A stretch of DNA of 64,000 nucleotides from JBAXTE01 sp963556065 (GCA_963556065.3 CAUVYH020000010.1:62001-126000); one strand, 5' to 3'. Counted from the stretch's first letter, positions 31,238-41,490 are shown. The notes: generated from the sequence alone by a model not told the origin. Program-made: numbers and translations.

Positions 31238-33409
31238 TTATTCCTTTACAATTTTCATTACAGTCTTATTTCCCGTGTCATCGGATATTTCAAGAATATA
31301 TATTCCATCCGGTTGGTTTATTTCCAGTTGGATGATTTGCGTGTTCTGAAATGTTTCGCATTGAAGCTCTTGTCCAAGTATTGAAAACAATACGACAGTT
31401 GTTGATTTATGTTTGGTTGAGAATTTAATGGACAATTTGCCATCTGTTGGATTGGGATATGTTTGGCACCCATCAAAAGTGGATAGAGTGTTATTCCCTA
31501 TCTTGGAGCTTCCCGCTTCTGTAATGGAAATGTTATCAAGATAGAGAAATATCATGTCCGAATCGCTATAACATTGCCATCCGATATAATAAGATCCATC
31601 GGAAGGAACTGTAAAATCAACAGTTTCTATTTGGTATTCTTCATTGGTAATATTCGTCAAATCAACCAATGTTGTCGTTAGGCTGTCGGTTATAGGCAAT
31701 TTGCCAATTGAAACTTTCATTTTATTGGGATAATTACCCGCAAACACTTTGTGCCAAAAGCTCAGTGTATAGGTTTTAGATGCCTCCAGATTCAGACATC
31801 GTGAAATTAACCAATCATTTGCTGCTAATGATGAATTGTAATAATACTTGATATAGCCTGGGTCCAGATTTCCCTGAGGGTGCTCAAGATACTCGACCCA
31901 AGTATTTCCGTCCTGATTCAAATCAGTAACTCTCCATCTTTGAAAATCATCCGTAGTTCGGAAATTCATATAATAAGGAGGGGTAATACATTCCGCATTC
32001 TCAATATGGGATATAAGCGTGTCGTTTTCCCTGAAAGAGTCAATGGCAAAGCGGGAATAAGCTTTTAAAGTATATAGATGCCCGGGAATAGTCGAGAAAT
32101 CATAAGGTTGCGAGAATTCAAAAATAATTTCCGATAATGCCGGAATGGTATCGGTAACCGTGTCGTTGACTACCGAACCGTTATCTATCACATAAGAGAC
32201 AGGGATTCCTGTGTGAGGAATGGTGTCGTAGTTGGCGATGGTTATGCTGATAGAACGTGGTCCGGTAAATGATTCAGCGCTGGAAGGAGCTATCAGGTTT
32301 TTAATGGCTATATCGTTGGGAACTAAAGGCATAATGCCAATAACGGCAAACATATTCAAGCCATAAGGCATAGAAGTTCCGAGGTTGACGTTGTAGTATC
32401 CGTCGCTACTTCCTCCCCAGCCAAAATTAAAATGAAAAAAGTAATTATCGTCATATCCGTCGCAAACATAAGCATGACTTACGCTAGAAGAATTAGAACC
32501 GCCAATCCACATTGGTCTGCCTGCGTCAATTTCTTTTATAAGTGTTTTCGTTTTGGTTGCGCTATCATTTAAACGCAAGGAAAAATCAGACATATTTTGA
32601 GAATACGAGAAATACTGAATTAATGGCATCATCAGAATACTTGCATTCGAGCCACTTGTTCCGTAATTCATTTCGAGGGATACACCGCAATGATACATTA
32701 AGGTGGCTACAGCTGAATTATTAGTCGAAACCGTGTTCGGCATAGAACCCCACTGATAGGTGGTACTGCCAAAGTCTGCGCTTTGGGTTCCATAATTAGT
32801 AAGCTCGTAAGAGTGGGCTCCCGTTCCGTGTTGGGGGTAGTTCCATCTTTTCATGATCTGAGCCATAGATGTGGCAACACAACCGGTTACCGTGTGCCCA
32901 CATTGACCGTTTATATCTGCAGGACAGAATTCGTTAAAATAACATCCCTGGCCCCACTGTGTGGCACATAATGGAGCAACGGCTTTGGCGCTTTTGGGGA
33001 AACGACCCGCTCTTAAATTGTCCCATTCCTTTTTTGTATCGGGATTATCTATATTTAAGTCAATGACCGCTTTAATATATGATTTGTACTCATCATATAA
33101 CCACTTTGCGTTTTCCGGAATATTCTCCTGATTATATGTTCCATCTGCTGAATATCCAAGGATGGGGGAAACTGCATTATCTGCAGCTACGATAACGAAT
33201 CCTCCCGAAACAAAATTAAAAGCATAATAAGTTATGGTAGTGCCTGCTTTTTCGCAAACGATGTCTTGAATAACACACTCGGCTCCATTTATTGATTGAT
33301 GCTTATAAAACATATAGGCAATCTGCTCTGCATCTTCAACAGGAACAGGTTTGGAAAAAAGTATTCCTGGAAATAGTAAAAAAACAAGTAATAAATATTT
33401 TCTTCTCAT
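31238..33409 (-). CDS. Secreted C10 (streptopain-like) cysteine protease with T9SS sorting domain
   Basis: The 723-residue protein has a signal peptide, a propeptide (about 20-140, 'GGFVIVAADNAVSPILGYS'), and the C10 catalytic domain with Cys in TGCVATSMAQIM (about 180) and His in SSVSHAYVCDGYDDNYF, followed by FNFGWGG. After it come a CARDB-like domain ('NDIAIKNLIAPSS'), a MAM-like beta domain and a T9SS type A sorting domain (YPNPTDGKLSI to MKIVKE). It degrades extracellular protein from the cell surface. A -7 element (TATCTTTG, 33454-33461 minus) precedes it. Confidence 0.9.
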   Translation of the reverse strand: MRRKYLLLVFLLFPGILFSKPVPVEDAEQIAYMFYKHQSINGAECVIQDIVCEKAGTTITYYAFNFVSGGFVIVAADNAVSPILGYSADGTYNQENIPENAKWLYDEYKSYIKAVIDLNIDNPDTKKEWDNLRAGRFPKSAKAVAPLCATQWGQGCYFNEFCPADINGQCGHTVTGCVATSMAQIMKRWNYPQHGTGAHSYELTNYGTQSADFGSTTYQWGSMPNTVSTNNSAVATLMYHCGVSLEMNYGTSGSNASILMMPLIQYFSYSQNMSDFSLRLNDSATKTKTLIKEIDAGRPMWIGGSNSSSVSHAYVCDGYDDNYFFHFNFGWGGSSDGYYNVNLGTSMPYGLNMFAVIGIMPLVPNDIAIKNLIAPSSAESFTGPRSISITIANYDTIPHTGIPVSYVIDNGSVVNDTVTDTIPALSEIIFEFSQPYDFSTIPGHLYTLKAYSRFAIDSFRENDTLISHIENAECITPPYYMNFRTTDDFQRWRVTDLNQDGNTWVEYLEHPQGNLDPGYIKYYYNSSLAANDWLISRCLNLEASKTYTLSFWHKVFAGNYPNKMKVSIGKLPITDSLTTTLVDLTNITNEEYQIETVDFTVPSDGSYYIGWQCYSDSDMIFLYLDNISITEAGSSKIGNNTLSTFDGCQTYPNPTDGKLSIKFSTKHKSTTVVLFSILGQELQCETFQNTQIIQLEINQPDGIYILEISDDTGNKTVMKIVKE

Positions 33410-33726
33410 AAAATTACATTTTTAGGATTAATTGATATTCAGACACTGTTTCACAAAGATAGGATTATTTTTCTTATGATAAAGCGTCTTAAATATTTAT
33501 GATCCATAAATTTAGCATGGACAATTCACACTAGTGGTAAGTTCTTTGAAAAGAAATCAAAAATACAAATTTTTCGCCTTTTTCTTATATTAAACTTCGG
33601 TTTTTAATTCTTGATAGATGGTGCTCAAATCATCGGTTCCGAAAGACAACTCGAATCGGCTGGCATGCAAATAAATCGGTAAATTGTATGCAAACGCATT
33701 GTAAATTGTGAAGAATAAAGGCTAAA
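33410..33726. other. Intergenic region
   Basis: AT-rich gap of 317 bp. Apart from the -7 element of the C10 protease (33454-33461, minus) I see no gene, RNA or repeat. Confidence 0.4.
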
Positions 33727-34839
33727 TCAATAAAGCAATTTGAATATTTTATCCCAAATTTCTTTATTTTCGTAAAGTTTGCTCATTAAGTAATCGACAT
33801 GATAGTAATCTTTGCTGCCTTTATTGTAAAGGCGGGGCTTGTCCTCATCAGCTGCGTTATCTGATGACACTGACCACGATAGTACAAGAAGGTGAATTCC
33901 GCTTTGGGTGGTTTTTTGCATCAACGCCGGGTTTATCTTAATCAATGATTCTCCGTATTGCCTTTGTTCGTAGGGCATTAATCTCGCGATATCATCGCCG
34001 CCATAGTACGCATTTCTTTCTTTTTCTTCTTTAGTCATAGTGGAAAGTTTGTTTTTCAGAATGGATACCGGGTCTATAAACGATTGATTTTTATCTTTGT
34101 CTTGACTTATTTCTTTTTTGAATTCGACCATCTGCTGGTTAAATTCTTTAGCGGCTTCCTTATCGGTTTTGAGCAGTATCTGGTATGTTTTTTCCATTTC
34201 CTGAAGCGTTGCCTGATAATCTTGGATTGTAGGAGGTGAATATTTCGAAGCTTTCTTTCCTTCTTCGGCAATCAGTGTTTTCAAATATTCTTCCTGAGAA
34301 ACAGGAATATAAAGCTGGATTTTTAAATTGGTCGCAACGGCTACTTCACCACCGCCTATGTTGTAAATCGGATAACCATAAAAATCAGCTGCTTTTTGCG
34401 GGCAAAGGTAGATGCCGGATACCACAGATTTGCCGACTATCGATAGTGGGTCATTGACCGAGATATTCAGATGAGGACCGCCTTCTTCCGTGAATCGTCG
34501 CCCGTTAGCATACAAATAATTTCTAAAATAAATTTCAAGTCTTTTTTCGTATCCCCAACAATTAATTTCCATTCCCTGCGGCGGGTTAATCGAATCCCAA
34601 GAAGTAATTATCGAACAAATTTTTTCAAATATCGACTTGTAGTTGCCGGTAATGTCTTTTTTTACTTCCCCTTTTGTATAAGGCATAAGCGAGGTGCCAT
34701 CTTTCTGCTCAACGGTTTTCTCCGAAAAAGGTGGTCGTTGCTGGGCAAATATCAAAACAGGAAACAGTAAGAGGAAGGCCGAGAATATCGGCATCAATCG
34801 AAAAATCGTTATTGTTTTATTATAAAAGGTTTTTTGCAT
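33727..34839 (-). CDS. Exported hypothetical protein
   Basis: The 370-residue protein has a signal peptide ending near IFAQQ. The mature part has a folded N-terminal half ('MEINCWGYEKRLEIYFRNYLY', 'GIYLCPQKAADFYGYP'), then a long helical, charged region (about 190-265). I recognise no domain. It is the last of four exported proteins in one leftward operon and probably works with the OmpA-domain protein. Confidence 0.7.
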   Translation of the reverse strand: MQKTFYNKTITIFRLMPIFSAFLLLFPVLIFAQQRPPFSEKTVEQKDGTSLMPYTKGEVKKDITGNYKSIFEKICSIITSWDSINPPQGMEINCWGYEKRLEIYFRNYLYANGRRFTEEGGPHLNISVNDPLSIVGKSVVSGIYLCPQKAADFYGYPIYNIGGGEVAVATNLKIQLYIPVSQEEYLKTLIAEEGKKASKYSPPTIQDYQATLQEMEKTYQILLKTDKEAAKEFNQQMVEFKKEISQDKDKNQSFIDPVSILKNKLSTMTKEEKERNAYYGGDDIARLMPYEQRQYGESLIKINPALMQKTTQSGIHLLVLSWSVSSDNAADEDKPRLYNKGSKDYYHVDYLMSKLYENKEIWDKIFKLLY

Positions 34840-34847
34840 AGGTTTTA

Positions 34848-35876
34848 TTAATTGCTTTTTGTTATCTGATTACCAAACAACCGTAAAGTTCCATTGTATG
34901 TGACTTTTTCAGAGCCATATTCAGAATTGGAAGAAAAAGTGCCGACAATCGGTGTTTCATAATTTCCTATAGGTTTCAATAGAAAATTAACTAACTTCAT
35001 TACGTTAATATGGGGCAAATCCTTGAAATACTTTTGCTCGAATTGAGCTTCAAATGCCAGCTTTTCTTTATTAAAGGCATCTACTTCTACCAAATTATTT
35101 GTCATTTCGGCATTTACCAAATCTGCTCCGTAAAATATTCCACAACCCACTTTTACAAAAAGACCGGATGGATGAGTGCCGGAAGATTCTTCGATTAGTT
35201 TGAGTCCTTCCTTTATATGGGCAACTGTTGACGAATCGGCCTTTTCCAATTCCTTCAAGGATTCTTCGTCTATCAAAGCCGTACCGCTTCCCTGCTGTTT
35301 TCTACTGTCATATTCCACCGTAACATTTTGTTGGATATCGGCATTGCCGGATATTTTCATAGCAATGCGAAATTGAAGGTTGTTAAGCCCTGCCCTATAT
35401 TTTTCGGAGTAATCGGGAATGGAAAAAACCACTTTAATGTCAGGCTCTATTTCTCCGTGAGCCTTTATTTCTGTCAATTTTCCATCCTCCCACCATTTTA
35501 TATGCTCATCAACCCACATCCGGTTTTCGGCTTCTCCGTACACGCTGCCTATATCCATCAAACTTCCGGTTGCAAACCACCCCGCCGACGGAATGTATTG
35601 GTCTTCGACATAGCCGACAAACTCCTTGGGTTGGGCTTTGAAGAATTTCAGGTCGTTCAGGTTGAATGCCAAAAATACGGGAGATTTTATGGTATATGTA
35701 CCTTCCTCCTTGTTCCCATTTTTGAAATCGATCGAATTTGTAAGTTTCAGTTCAAGCTCTCCTCTGATGATGTAGTCATATCCGGTAGAGCCATGAATGG
35801 GTTCGTACCCATTTTGCGCTTTTAAGTAACAAAAAGCACTAAATAGCAAAAGTCCTGATAAAATAAATTTTTTCAT
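34848..35876 (-). CDS. Exported hypothetical protein
   Basis: The start at 35876 (MKKFILSGLLLFSAFCYLKAQ) overlaps the upstream stop by one base (TGATG) and gives a signal peptide at the very N-terminus. The 342-residue product is beta-rich with 'GELELKLTNSIDFKNGN' and repeated antiparallel strand patterns. No domain is recognised. Confidence 0.7.
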   Translation of the reverse strand: MKKFILSGLLLFSAFCYLKAQNGYEPIHGSTGYDYIIRGELELKLTNSIDFKNGNKEEGTYTIKSPVFLAFNLNDLKFFKAQPKEFVGYVEDQYIPSAGWFATGSLMDIGSVYGEAENRMWVDEHIKWWEDGKLTEIKAHGEIEPDIKVVFSIPDYSEKYRAGLNNLQFRIAMKISGNADIQQNVTVEYDSRKQQGSGTALIDEESLKELEKADSSTVAHIKEGLKLIEESSGTHPSGLFVKVGCGIFYGADLVNAEMTNNLVEVDAFNKEKLAFEAQFEQKYFKDLPHINVMKLVNFLLKPIGNYETPIVGTFSSNSEYGSEKVTYNGTLRLFGNQITKSN

Positions 35877-36865
35877 CAGTTCGCATTTTTTTGTACCCAA
35901 TATTTATATGCTTCCGAAAGGAGAGAAGCATAACTGTCCACTGCTCCCAATCCCGATGATTCCAGCGGAATGGCTTCCAATCCGTTTTGAATTTTCGACA
36001 GCTCGTTTGCAATTTCAGTTAGCCTGACATAATAGGGAAAAGACATTTTCAACGCCGATTGATATTGCAGGATATAATCGAGCAAAATGGGTGACATCTT
36101 TTCGCAATGTTGTAATTTAAGGTTGTAAATTTGTTTTTCAAGCGCCCGTGCCCGTTGTATTTCTGAGGCAGTGGCACATCCTCCGAGAAGTACGGGGTCT
36201 TTTTCAAGCGGTTCGAGTTTCTTTTTCAGTTCCTCACCTTGTACAGAATCCTGATATCGGTAATTTTTCTCAGCTTTTCCTACTTTTTCCCATATTTGCA
36301 ACAGCCGTTCATTAATGGCTTTTTGTTTTATCCCTAAATCGTATAAATGTTTGTTTTTTTCTGCTTTTTTAGCAGTTGCCTCCGGATTTTGTTGTGCTTT
36401 TTGTATTTGTTTGTTGGCAAAATCTTTCGCCCATTGTTCCTGTTCGGCTTCACTCATATTTGCCACCTTTTGGAATTCTTCCATCGATGTGCCGTACCGG
36501 TTTTCTATCGATTTATTGGCAATTGTCAATCCTTCATCCTCCGAAATATTTTCATTCATAAGTTTTTTCATATCGGATGTGCTCAAGCCTAAATTGGCAG
36601 CATTGGTCGATAGCATCTTATCCTTGTTTTTATCCCAGTTGGCATTTATCTGAATACCCAACTTATCTTCTTCGGTTTCTATGCCGCTCTTAACTTTATC
36701 AATTTGTGCAATAAAGTGATTAATCGCCGATGTGTCGACATTGCAAACAGTGTTGGGCACCGCTGGTAACTGTGATAAAAAGGCTTTGGCAGAGGTTTGC
36801 GCTTGTATGGTAAACGATGCTAAGAAAATAGTACCAAAAACAAGGTGATTTTTTAATCTCTTCAT
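35876..36865 (-). CDS. Exported helical/coiled-coil protein
   Basis: The 329-residue protein has a signal peptide (to IQAQ) and is almost entirely helical, rich in Lys, Glu, Ala and Gln ('EEFQKVANMSEAEQEQWAKDF'). A periplasmic scaffold or chaperone-like role is possible but unproven. It lies 10 bp after the OmpA-domain gene. Confidence 0.7.
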   Translation of the reverse strand: MKRLKNHLVFGTIFLASFTIQAQTSAKAFLSQLPAVPNTVCNVDTSAINHFIAQIDKVKSGIETEEDKLGIQINANWDKNKDKMLSTNAANLGLSTSDMKKLMNENISEDEGLTIANKSIENRYGTSMEEFQKVANMSEAEQEQWAKDFANKQIQKAQQNPEATAKKAEKNKHLYDLGIKQKAINERLLQIWEKVGKAEKNYRYQDSVQGEELKKKLEPLEKDPVLLGGCATASEIQRARALEKQIYNLKLQHCEKMSPILLDYILQYQSALKMSFPYYVRLTEIANELSKIQNGLEAIPLESSGLGAVDSYASLLSEAYKYWVQKNAN

Positions 36866-36875
36866 TTTTTTGTTT

Positions 36876-38153
36876 TTAGAGTTTAATAAATTCTACCCTG
36901 CGGTTTTTTGCTTTGCTTTCGCTTGAAGTGTTTGATACAATAGGTTGAGTTTCACCTTTACCATCGGTTTGGATACGGCTGCCGTCAATGCTGAATTGCG
37001 AAACCAGTGCATTTTTAACCGATGCGGCACGGCGTTTCGACAAATCAAGGTTCGCAGCATCGTTGCCGTCGCTGTCGGTGTGACCTATGATTTTAATGTT
37101 CACGGTTGGGTTTTCTTTTAGCACTTTGGCAATATCGCTGATGGTACCGTACGATTCGGGTTTAACCACATCTTTATTTACATCGAAATAAATGCCGTAG
37201 CTGACCAGTTTTCCTTCGGTAATGAGCTTGCTCCGGGTGTCTGGTGCGGCAGTGGTAACTTTAAGGTTGGTTATGTAAGGTGTTCCGTAGGTGCTCCATC
37301 CGCTAAAACGAAGGCGGTTAAATTTTGTTCCGGCATGAATATTTGTCGGCATATCCAGTACTTTGGCTCCCAGGTGATAAATACGAAGTCTGCGGTTTTG
37401 CACCCAAATAATTACATGGTTAACCTTTTTCATGACTACCGGGTTTGTTGAGGATTGACCTTCAAGCCAACCGCCTATATCAAGACTGTTGTCGTAGCCT
37501 TTTGTCAACCAATCTCCGCTCTCGAATGCAATATTCACTCCTTTTTTACCCGGATAAATATCGTCGGTTAATTCCACATTGTCAGGGTCTTCGTAAAAAC
37601 CCAACGTATATCCGAAATGAGAATCGTCTTCTACATCGGGAATGACATCAAATTCCATGATAAAGTTTTGAGGAAAAGCTATTTGCTTTGTATAGCAATA
37701 AATGGCATCAACCTTATTTAGGTGAAACCAGTGTCCCGGCGCAATACTCACCGTTTTTACTTCACCGCCACCATTGGTAGTCCATAAAGCGGGAAAATCA
37801 CCGATGGCATCTTGGGAGAAATCTTCAAAATAAAGAATCTGGTCGCCGGGCACAAAATCGTATTTGGAAAAACTTTGAAATGTACCGTTATCTTGATTAT
37901 TGGATTTTTTTTGAGGTGTATCCGATTCCTCTTGGGATTTGGTTTGTTTTTCGGTTTTGTTTTTTCCCTTTTTAAATATTCCTCCAATAGCATTTTCCAC
38001 CTGATCTAATCCTTTATTTACCCCTTCATCAATGTTGGATTCAACCCTGTTTTCAGTCTCCGTTTTAACTTTTTCCTCTACATCTATTTGTGCAACAGCC
38101 GATGATGCTATAAACAATGAAACTAATGCAGTAACAATCTTATACCTTTTCAT
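36876..38153 (-). CDS. OmpA-domain outer-membrane/periplasmic protein
   Basis: The 425-residue protein has a signal peptide, a charged helical linker (about 25-90), a central lectin-like beta-sandwich ('ILYFEDFSQDAIGDFPALW', 'NHVIIWVQNRRLRIYHLG') and a C-terminal OmpA domain with 'NIKIIGHTDSDGNDAANLDLS' and 'RAASVKNALV' for peptidoglycan binding. It is the first gene of the four-gene exported-protein operon and likely anchors the set to the cell wall. Confidence 0.85.
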   Translation of the reverse strand: MKRYKIVTALVSLFIASSAVAQIDVEEKVKTETENRVESNIDEGVNKGLDQVENAIGGIFKKGKNKTEKQTKSQEESDTPQKKSNNQDNGTFQSFSKYDFVPGDQILYFEDFSQDAIGDFPALWTTNGGGEVKTVSIAPGHWFHLNKVDAIYCYTKQIAFPQNFIMEFDVIPDVEDDSHFGYTLGFYEDPDNVELTDDIYPGKKGVNIAFESGDWLTKGYDNSLDIGGWLEGQSSTNPVVMKKVNHVIIWVQNRRLRIYHLGAKVLDMPTNIHAGTKFNRLRFSGWSTYGTPYITNLKVTTAAPDTRSKLITEGKLVSYGIYFDVNKDVVKPESYGTISDIAKVLKENPTVNIKIIGHTDSDGNDAANLDLSKRRAASVKNALVSQFSIDGSRIQTDGKGETQPIVSNTSSESKAKNRRVEFIKL

Positions 38154-38250
38154 AATTATTGTATTTAGCTAAATTTGGTAATTTGAAATTTATTTAAAAT
38201 ACAAAAGTAGAATGAGGTATATTTATATGATTGGAAAAAAACGACAATCC

Positions 38251-39054
38251 TTAGATTGAGCCTTCCATTTGGCCGGACATCATTTTTATGCTGTTTAAAT
38301 CTCGCTTGAAAAAGTTACTTGGGGATTCACCAATAATGGATTTGAAATCGTTTATAAAATGAGCTTGGTCGAAATAATTTCCATCAATAACCAAGTCTTG
38401 ATAATCAATGGGTTTGTTGTTTTGAACCTTGTTCCAAAGGCAATCGAGTCGCATAATTCGCACAAGCATTTTAGGGGTTACTCCCGTTCGTTTAACGAAA
38501 TGGCGTTCGAGCGTTCTTTGGCTGGCATTACATTCCTGTACAATTTCTTTCAATGGAAATACCATTCCTTTTTCCATGATTTTATCGTACAGAATATCTA
38601 CGGCATCTTTTTGATACACTCCTTTATGAAAACTTGACAAAAATCGGTTGAAATATGCAATTCTTTTTTCTGTCGTATCAAGTGTTGACATCGCTTTCCA
38701 CAACGGGTAAAACAGATTGTGAGGAAGGTCGATGCTGCGTTTTTTTCGGGGTGTAAGGTCAAGTTCGAAAATTCTCGACAAAGGGGTTGGATTACAAGAA
38801 ATGATGAATGTGTCGGAAATTCCGTTCAGATTAAGGTTTAATGATTCGGAGATGATTGGTGCTGCAAAAAAAGGTTCTAACTTAACAACTGGTGTTTCAA
38901 CAATAAGGGGGAGTGCTTTAAAATGAAAAATAATGGAAATATCCGGTCTGGGAATAAATTTTTCCACAAAACAACATCCGGTTGATCTGAATATTTCATA
39001 TTGTCGGATTAGCCAATCGTTTTCTGTTGCTATATAGCGTTTTACGTAAAACAT
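38251..39054 (-). CDS. AraC-family transcriptional regulator
   Basis: The 267-residue protein has a ligand-type N-terminal domain and a C-terminal AraC HTH pair: 'LKEIVQECNASQRTLERHFVKRTG' and 'YFDQAHFINDFKSIIGESPSNF' (about 175-250). The C-terminal YFDQAHF...GESPSNF signature is strong. It lies upstream of the exported-protein operon in the same direction, about 100 bp away, and may control it. Confidence 0.85.
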   Translation of the reverse strand: MFYVKRYIATENDWLIRQYEIFRSTGCCFVEKFIPRPDISIIFHFKALPLIVETPVVKLEPFFAAPIISESLNLNLNGISDTFIISCNPTPLSRIFELDLTPRKKRSIDLPHNLFYPLWKAMSTLDTTEKRIAYFNRFLSSFHKGVYQKDAVDILYDKIMEKGMVFPLKEIVQECNASQRTLERHFVKRTGVTPKMLVRIMRLDCLWNKVQNNKPIDYQDLVIDGNYFDQAHFINDFKSIIGESPSNFFKRDLNSIKMMSGQMEGSI

Positions 39055-39191
39055 AACATGTGAGCTTTAGGCGCTTGAAAAAAGCATACAAAAATAATAA
39101 AAAGAAATGTTTGTATTAATGCCGTTCCCAAGAATATTCTGTATTTTTATTTGTACAAATGAGGAGGGCTCGAAATACAAACAGTTTAAGA

Positions 39192-39317
39192 TCAAAAAGG
39201 CTGAATTGCTAGTAGATCCCTTTCCTTGTCCCAAGTAACGTGAAATGGAATATGAGCAGTATAACCGTCTAATTTTAGCACGGGAATAATATCTAATTTC
39301 AGCGGGTTCCCAATCAT
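39192..39317 (-). CDS. Short conserved-looking frame, possible gene remnant
   Basis: A 41-codon frame (start MIGNPLKLDIIPVLKLDGYT, end LLAIQPF) has protein-like composition and reads open upstream to a stop near 39350. It lies in the 349-bp gap between the AraC gene and the exosortase. It may be a small gene or the end of a deleted one. Confidence 0.3.
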   Translation of the reverse strand: MIGNPLKLDIIPVLKLDGYTAHIPFHVTWDKERDLLAIQPF

Positions 39318-39403
39318 TAACTCATTAACAAGACCAAAATAACCAAAGATATATTAATCCTTAGTGTAATTTTAATGATCAAAAGCAGAACGTTTCTGTA
39401 ATT

Positions 39404-40034
39404 CTAATTCGAGGTTGTAGGTGCAATTGACGATCCTTTAGTGGAGTTGGAATTTAATTTATCGTTTTTTACCACATACAACCACATTAAAAATGTAAAA
39501 ATATATACCGCAACATTGAAAACATAATCATGGTTAAATTGCATTTGTTTCGGATAGGCATGTACTGCAAAAACAAGGGTGACGATTCTTATGATGTTGA
39601 TTATGTTTATCGAAACGATCCCGATGGAAGAATATAGTAATTTCTTTTTCCATTTTCCGGGATAAGAGCAAATTAGAGCGGCAAAGAATATCCACAGTTG
39701 AATTCCTAAACAGTAGTTGCCGATTTCGACATGTGCTAAATCATACACGGACAATCGATAATTATTAAAAACCATACAAGGATATCCTAAAATATCGAAT
39801 ACCAGTTTTGAGGCATACAAAAGAAAGATACGAATCCAGTCGTTAAATTGTTCCCATCCTGCCGAAAGCCAAGGCCAAAAACGTTCGTCAATGGGAATTT
39901 TTTCTTCTCCCAAAAACCAACTGAGAATCTTCCAGCCAACATAAATGATGATCACCCGAACTAAAAAACAAAATCATTTGCCGGTTCTTACCGACAAATG
40001 ATTTCACATTAATAAAAGAATTGAATATTTCCAT
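39404..40034 (-). CDS. Exosortase-family membrane transpeptidase, apparent frame break near its N-terminus
   Basis: The main frame (from GTG 39955) has about five membrane helices and the exosortase triad: Cys in NYCLGIQLWIFF, Arg in NIIRIV and His in FNHDYVFN. The natural start is probably ATG 40034 (MEIFNSFINVKSF), 3 bp after the PID-CTERM gene, but a run of six A at 39963-39968 (T6 in the coding strand) lacks one base to join the frames. Exosortases cut C-terminal sorting tags and transfer proteins to a surface glycan. Here the adjacent small PID-CTERM-like protein is the likely substrate. Confidence 0.78.
39971..40004 (-). terminator. 15-bp hairpin inside the exosortase 5' end
   Basis: Arms AAATCATTTGCCGGT and ACCGACAAATGATTT pair fully in the minus-strand RNA (one G-U) with a 4-nt loop, followed by TTGTTTTTT. 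It has the form of a terminator but lies within codons 11-21 of the exosortase; an almost identical copy is at 46647-46680. Confidence 0.55.
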
Positions 40035-40037
40035 TTT

Positions 40038-40262
40038 TTATTCGCCTTTTCCCTTCTTCTTGTATAAAGATTTTATTCCATAAGCTGCTCCTGCAATCAA
40101 TAATGCCAAAGCACCACCGTCTAAAGGTGCACCGACAGGTGGATCGCCGGAGGGTCCGCCACCGGGATCGCCGGGACCTTGCGCATAAGTTGACAGTGTG
40201 GCTGTTGCGATTAGAACGAATGCAACAACGGCTGTTTTTCGTAAAAGTGAGCTTTTTTTCAT
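40038..40262 (-). CDS. PID-CTERM-like small sorted protein, copy 1
   Basis: The 74-residue protein has a signal peptide (to TYAQ), a Gly/Pro/Asp-rich spacer (GPGDPGGGPSGDPPVGAP), then 'PLDGGALALLIAGAAYGIKSLYKKKG': a short motif, a hydrophobic helix and a basic end. This tripartite tail matches the PID-CTERM type sorting signal known from Bacteroidota and pairs with the exosortase gene 3 bp downstream. Copy 2 at 46.7 kb is nearly identical. Confidence 0.8.
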   Translation of the reverse strand: MKKSSLLRKTAVVAFVLIATATLSTYAQGPGDPGGGPSGDPPVGAPLDGGALALLIAGAAYGIKSLYKKKGKGE

Positions 40263-40281
40263 GTTATATAAGTTTTTGAAT

Positions 40282-41490
40282 TTACTTGACGGTTATTTTC
40301 TGTACTTGCGTTTTCTTAGTTGTAATTACTTTCACCACATAAATTCCGGAAGAGAGGTTCTTTAAATCGGTAGCCGGTTGATCTCCCCGACAAACCAATT
40401 TGCCGTCTGCACTGTAGATTTGTATTTGTTTGATCTGTTCGTCCGTAGGATTAATAATGTACAACATCCTGTTGCTTTCCCAAATCGTTAGGTTGGTATT
40501 TTCTGCGGTGTTGCTTACCGATAAAGGTGCCGATTCCACAAATTGGAACCTGCTTGAGGCATCGCCTACCGATGCGTTAAATGTGTAAGGAGTATTGGGT
40601 TCAACAATGGTTTGTTTTACATTGTCGTATAAACGCGGAATATAATTGCCGGTTAGAGTGTGGGTGAATAGCAACTGGTGAGTTCCTGTTTCGGCATAAT
40701 CGATGTAAACATACTTTCCGGCTACGTTTTCCGGTGTATTCAGTGTGCTAATGGCCAACGGGCTGTTGTCGTTTTTAGTCGTGTGCATTTGGGGGGAACT
40801 TGTACTTCCGGGGAGCTTAACGGCATCGGTTTCGAAATTGAAGTTGTCGGATCCGTTGCTGTTGAATGCAATAACCGTTTCATCACTATTGTTGTTCATG
40901 CTAACATTGACTCTAATGATATCAGAAGGTTCTTCATTAACGTTTTTCATATAAGTTACACTGTTGTGAAGCCTAACACTGTTGTTCATGCTTATGGCGG
41001 CGCCTGCTGCTGAGGCCTGAACAAAGAATCCCTGTTCCATGGCTACATACCGGGAGCCTCCATTCGTTCCGACGGTCCCGTTCCATGTAGCATACTGGTT
41101 GTTGTTCCACGCATAAATGGTGCTGCTGATATTTGTTTTTGTCCATCCGCTGGCGGCATTCCAGTCGATGGCACTTGGGTATGGGTTGCCGATTAGGTTC
41201 CATCCCGTGCTGGCACTTGCGGCGCCGGTTAATTGAACAGCTGGGGCAATGGTTCCATTGTTGATGGTGCCAGAGAACGTCCTGATTTCGTTTGCAGAGT
41301 TGGTCCACACCGAGAATCCCTTTCCGGTTGGCATCGGAATGGTGGTAGGAACAATGTATGCACCAAAAGTGTTGGTCGCCTCATTATAAGGCCGCAACCA
41401 GATATTTTCAAAAACACCGGATAGGCCGGCGGTGATGGGGGAGCTTACCAAGTGCCATTTGCTGGCGGCCAAGTAACGTTCAATATTATA
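40282..41490 (-). repeat. Shared C-terminal coding block, copy A
   Basis: About 1.2 kb that is nearly identical in DNA to 46961-48160 and, except for its last 240 bp, to 43660-44620. Confidence 0.85.
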
